In this document: piece by piece, positions 39,632 to 41,468 of the stretch
Position numbering within the stretch: position 1 is the first letter of the stretch
How the letters are laid out: the number at the start of each line of letters is the position of its first letter
DNA from: Brachybacterium sp. UMB0905
GTDB lineage: Bacteria > Actinomycetota > Actinomycetes > Actinomycetales > Dermabacteraceae
Direction of reading: 5' to 3'
Length of the DNA: 41,468 nt
Assembly: GCF_002871795.1 (NCBI RefSeq)
Contig: NZ_PNHL01000017.1
Coordinates: 1 to 41,468 of the forward strand
The notes under the pieces: model-generated
Database searches by the model: none
The model's input: the letters and a program-made list of their open reading frames with translations, nothing else
What the model was told of the DNA's origin: nothing
Translations under genes and position numbers: made by a program

Positions 39632-40273
39632 ATGACCCGACGCCTCATCGCCGCCACTGCATCCGCTGTGCTTATCCTCGGCCTCGCCGCCTGCGACGAC
39701 GGCAAAGGCCCGGTCACCACGCCGCCCCCGGATCTCGGCTTCGAGCCCCAGACCAGCGATGGTGGGGGCGACGAGAGCGGCGCAAGCGATGGCGGGGGTG
39801 ACGGCGAGACCCAGGCCGCGCCCGATATCCCCGCGCCGGACCGCGCGGACTTCCCCGGGATGAATGAGCACACCGAGGAAGGTGCTCTCCAAGCATTTCG
39901 GTACTACATCGCTGTGTCGATGTGGGCGCACCAAACGGGTGAAACCGAAGAGCTCCACAGGCTTGAGGAGGCGGCCTGCAAGGGGTGTCAAGAACTCAAC
40001 GAGGCGATTGAGCCGATGAAAGAACACGGCGAGTACTGGTCAAAGTTTGATGTAACCGAAGTGGGAACGCGTATTTACGATTCCGAGCACTATGATGTCG
40101 AGGTTGCATATTTCTTTACAATATCACCGCACACGCGCCCTAACGACTCTTTCGACGGACGCTTCGAAGCCCCAGAGGTTGAGTACATTTCAACCGCGGG
40201 CATGAAGTGGTCGGGCGATGGCTGGACCGTGAAGGCGCTTGATGCCGAATGGGGGGAAGATGTCCACAACTAG
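39632..40273 (+). CDS. DUF6318-family lipoprotein
   Basis: 213 residues; AGGGAG nine bases before the ATG. The signal peptide ends in a lipobox (ILGLAAC, Cys 21), so the protein is lipid-anchored outside the membrane. A Gly/Asp/Pro-rich linker (about 22-70) precedes the domain ALQAFRYYIAVSMWAHQTGE, followed by AACKGCQEL with a C-x-x-C pair as in DUF6318, and a beta-rich end (VEVAYFFTISPH, GWTVKALDAEW). It resembles NTF2-like folds. Its 3-prime end overlaps the next gene by 32 bp in another frame. From about 39890 on, the bases are clearly less GC-rich than at the 5-prime end. Confidence 0.75.
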   Translation: MTRRLIAATASAVLILGLAACDDGKGPVTTPPPDLGFEPQTSDGGGDESGASDGGGDGETQAAPDIPAPDRADFPGMNEHTEEGALQAFRYYIAVSMWAHQTGETEELHRLEEAACKGCQELNEAIEPMKEHGEYWSKFDVTEVGTRIYDSEHYDVEVAYFFTISPHTRPNDSFDGRFEAPEVEYISTAGMKWSGDGWTVKALDAEWGEDVHN

Positions 40274-41411
40274 GAGTCCATTATTTCGCAGATGCTTACA
40301 CTGCATAGCTCTCCTAGCCTTGACTCAAGTCGCCATCTTCATCCCCGCAACCAGCTCTTTCGCTGACGGGCAGGATCGCGCTGGAGATCGGACGCAGCAG
40401 TCTCCCAGTGAGCCGCGGGAACCCGTACAACCAGAGGGTTCCGAAAGCTCAGACGAGGAGGATAAGCCCGACGTTGAAGGCAGCACCTCCGGGGATAACA
40501 AGTTGGGTGTAGGTGCCCGAGAAGCCTGGGAAGAACCCGTCAAAACCCCTCTCCCGGGTCCCGCAGAGAATTCTCCGACCGCTAAAGGGGGCTCCGAACT
40601 CCCCAACATCGTGACGCAGTGGACGGCGGTCGAGAACCCCGGCAACATTGAGTGCGATATGGGTGTTGGCGGGGCGTTGGCATGCGTGCCACCGACGGGC
40701 AGCTGCCAGGAGGGTAACGGCGACTCTACGAGTTACAGGGTCAGTGGGGATGACGTGCTGACGTTGTCTGCTGGCGTGAAGCGTTCCGGCGGGTCCTCGC
40801 GGGAGGGGTCTACGGTTCATGGCACGCAGACGAACCTGGAGAAGAACACCGTGAAGGACCTGGGGTGGGACTGCGTCCGCCCCGGCGCTCCTGAGGTTGG
40901 CACTCCCGCAGCACAGATCGTTGTCACCGTAGAGGACTTCGCCGAGCTTCCCGTCAAGGCCCCGATCGCTCACGCCGGCCCGGAGCGTGGCTGGCTGCCG
41001 GTGAACATGGTCAACGTCCTGCACACCGACGCCGACACCCAAGAATTGGAAACAGACATCCTGGGCACGCCGGTGCGGATCCGCGCCACGCCGGTGGAGT
41101 TCCACTGGGACCTCGGGGACGGCAACACGATCACCACCACCGACCCTGGTAAGCCCTTCCCTTCCGAGCGCGTCTCTTCCGAGTACCGGTTCGAGGGCTG
41201 GTACGACATCACCCTCACCACCACCTTCACCGGCCAGTTCTCCGTGGACGGCGGGGAGTGGCAGGACATCGAGGGCAGCATCGAGATCGAGTCCGATTCC
41301 GTCGAGCTGTACGCGAAGTCCCTCGAATCTCGCCTCGTCAATGGCAGCACCGACGAAGACGACAACAAGGACGAGGACGAGGAAGAACTGGGCTTGCCCG
41401 CAAGTTGTTGA
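40242..41411 (+). CDS. Secreted PKD-domain protein
   Basis: 389 residues from ATG 40242 (GAAGG upstream); ATG 40260 is an alternative. A signal peptide (LHCIALLALTQVAIFIPATS) and a long acidic, Ser/Pro/Glu-rich linker (about 45-125) come first. A Cys-containing middle region follows (ECDMGVGGALACVPPTGSCQ). Near residues 280-340 lies a PKD-type beta sandwich (VEFHWDLGDGNTITTTDPG, then YRFEGWYDITLTTTF), matching the W-D-x-G-D-G motif. The tail is very acidic. The gene overlaps the lipoprotein gene, so the two are probably made together and may interact at the surface. GC rises sharply after about 40640. Confidence 0.75.
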   Translation: MPNGGKMSTTRSPLFRRCLHCIALLALTQVAIFIPATSSFADGQDRAGDRTQQSPSEPREPVQPEGSESSDEEDKPDVEGSTSGDNKLGVGAREAWEEPVKTPLPGPAENSPTAKGGSELPNIVTQWTAVENPGNIECDMGVGGALACVPPTGSCQEGNGDSTSYRVSGDDVLTLSAGVKRSGGSSREGSTVHGTQTNLEKNTVKDLGWDCVRPGAPEVGTPAAQIVVTVEDFAELPVKAPIAHAGPERGWLPVNMVNVLHTDADTQELETDILGTPVRIRATPVEFHWDLGDGNTITTTDPGKPFPSERVSSEYRFEGWYDITLTTTFTGQFSVDGGEWQDIEGSIEIESDSVELYAKSLESRLVNGSTDEDDNKDEDEEELGLPASC

Positions 41412-41416
41412 CGGTT

Positions 41417-41439
41417 GATCAAGCTGCTTGGGCTTGATC
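41417..41439 (+). terminator. Hairpin terminator after the PKD gene
   Basis: GATCAAGC (41417-41424) and GCTTGATC (41432-41439) around a 7-nt loop, 5 bp after the stop codon, followed within 20 bp by T-rich sequence. Confidence 0.5.
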
Positions 41440-41468
41440 TGCGTGTTCTTCGGTTTTGGCCTGGTCGC

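Noticed and set aside
41419..41468. Tail of a minus-strand gene reading DQAKTEEHADQAQAA to a stop at 41419
   Set aside because: Only 15 codons are visible before the window ends, all three minus frames are nearly open here, and it overlaps the PKD terminator hairpin. Not enough to call.

Overview
The window is high-GC DNA (about 70 percent by eye) from an actinobacterium. Signs are a DUF222-HNH nuclease gene, a DUF6318 lipoprotein, an N-terminally zinc-fingered rhomboid beside a cyclophilin, and many genes whose start codon lies 6-7 nt downstream of a TAnnnT -10 box (leaderless mRNAs). A Micrococcales member such as Brachybacterium is my best guess from gene style; nothing here proves the genus. 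I saw no rRNA, tRNA or CRISPR array.

Layout. 1-83 is the end of an IS1380-type element that continues off the left edge. 84-9.8 kb holds a small membrane protein, a DUF222-HNH protein, a broken aldo/keto reductase, an ornithine cyclodeaminase-like gene with its LysR neighbour and a cysteine-less glutaredoxin-fold membrane protein, an HTH/serine hydrolase/membrane protein operon, a GH13 amylase-family gene, and a sugar ABC permease that seems to have lost an internal segment. 9.8-15.7 kb carries a heterodimeric ABC exporter with one degenerate ATP site, a secreted lamin-tail protein, a GNAT gene and pyroglutamyl peptidase. 15.7-16.2 kb is a 470-bp gene-free stretch with eight DnaA-box-like sites, five of them in two copies of one module. 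16.2-27.0 kb has rhomboid, cyclophilin, a coiled-coil membrane protein, GNAT, gluQ, a giant YhgE/Pip protein behind an 18-bp palindrome, a VOC protein, a Tat-type lipoprotein, an M20 peptidase and an NrtR-like Nudix-HTH regulator.

27.05-29.95 kb is an accessory island of visibly lower GC, bracketed by an internally deleted IS1380-type element and the tail of another transposase. It holds one operon with a near-consensus promoter: two paralogous secreted precursors, each ending in a 50-residue module whose six cysteines align without gaps, then a small two-helix membrane protein. The architecture recalls halocin C8 precursors (N-terminal immunity part, C-terminal cysteine-rich peptide). My reading is an undescribed two-peptide bacteriocin locus; this is the most interesting item in the window.

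30.0-39.2 kb returns to chromosomal style: glpX, a XylR-like ROK regulator, a DUF2871 membrane protein, an aldo/keto reductase, a Gfo/Idh oxidoreductase, a sodium:solute symporter with its own 42-residue small subunit, and xylulokinase. Together they look like a pentose or pentitol uptake and use module, with fructose-bisphosphatase next door. 39.6-41.4 kb carries a DUF6318 lipoprotein overlapping a secreted PKD-domain protein, with base composition that changes within the genes.
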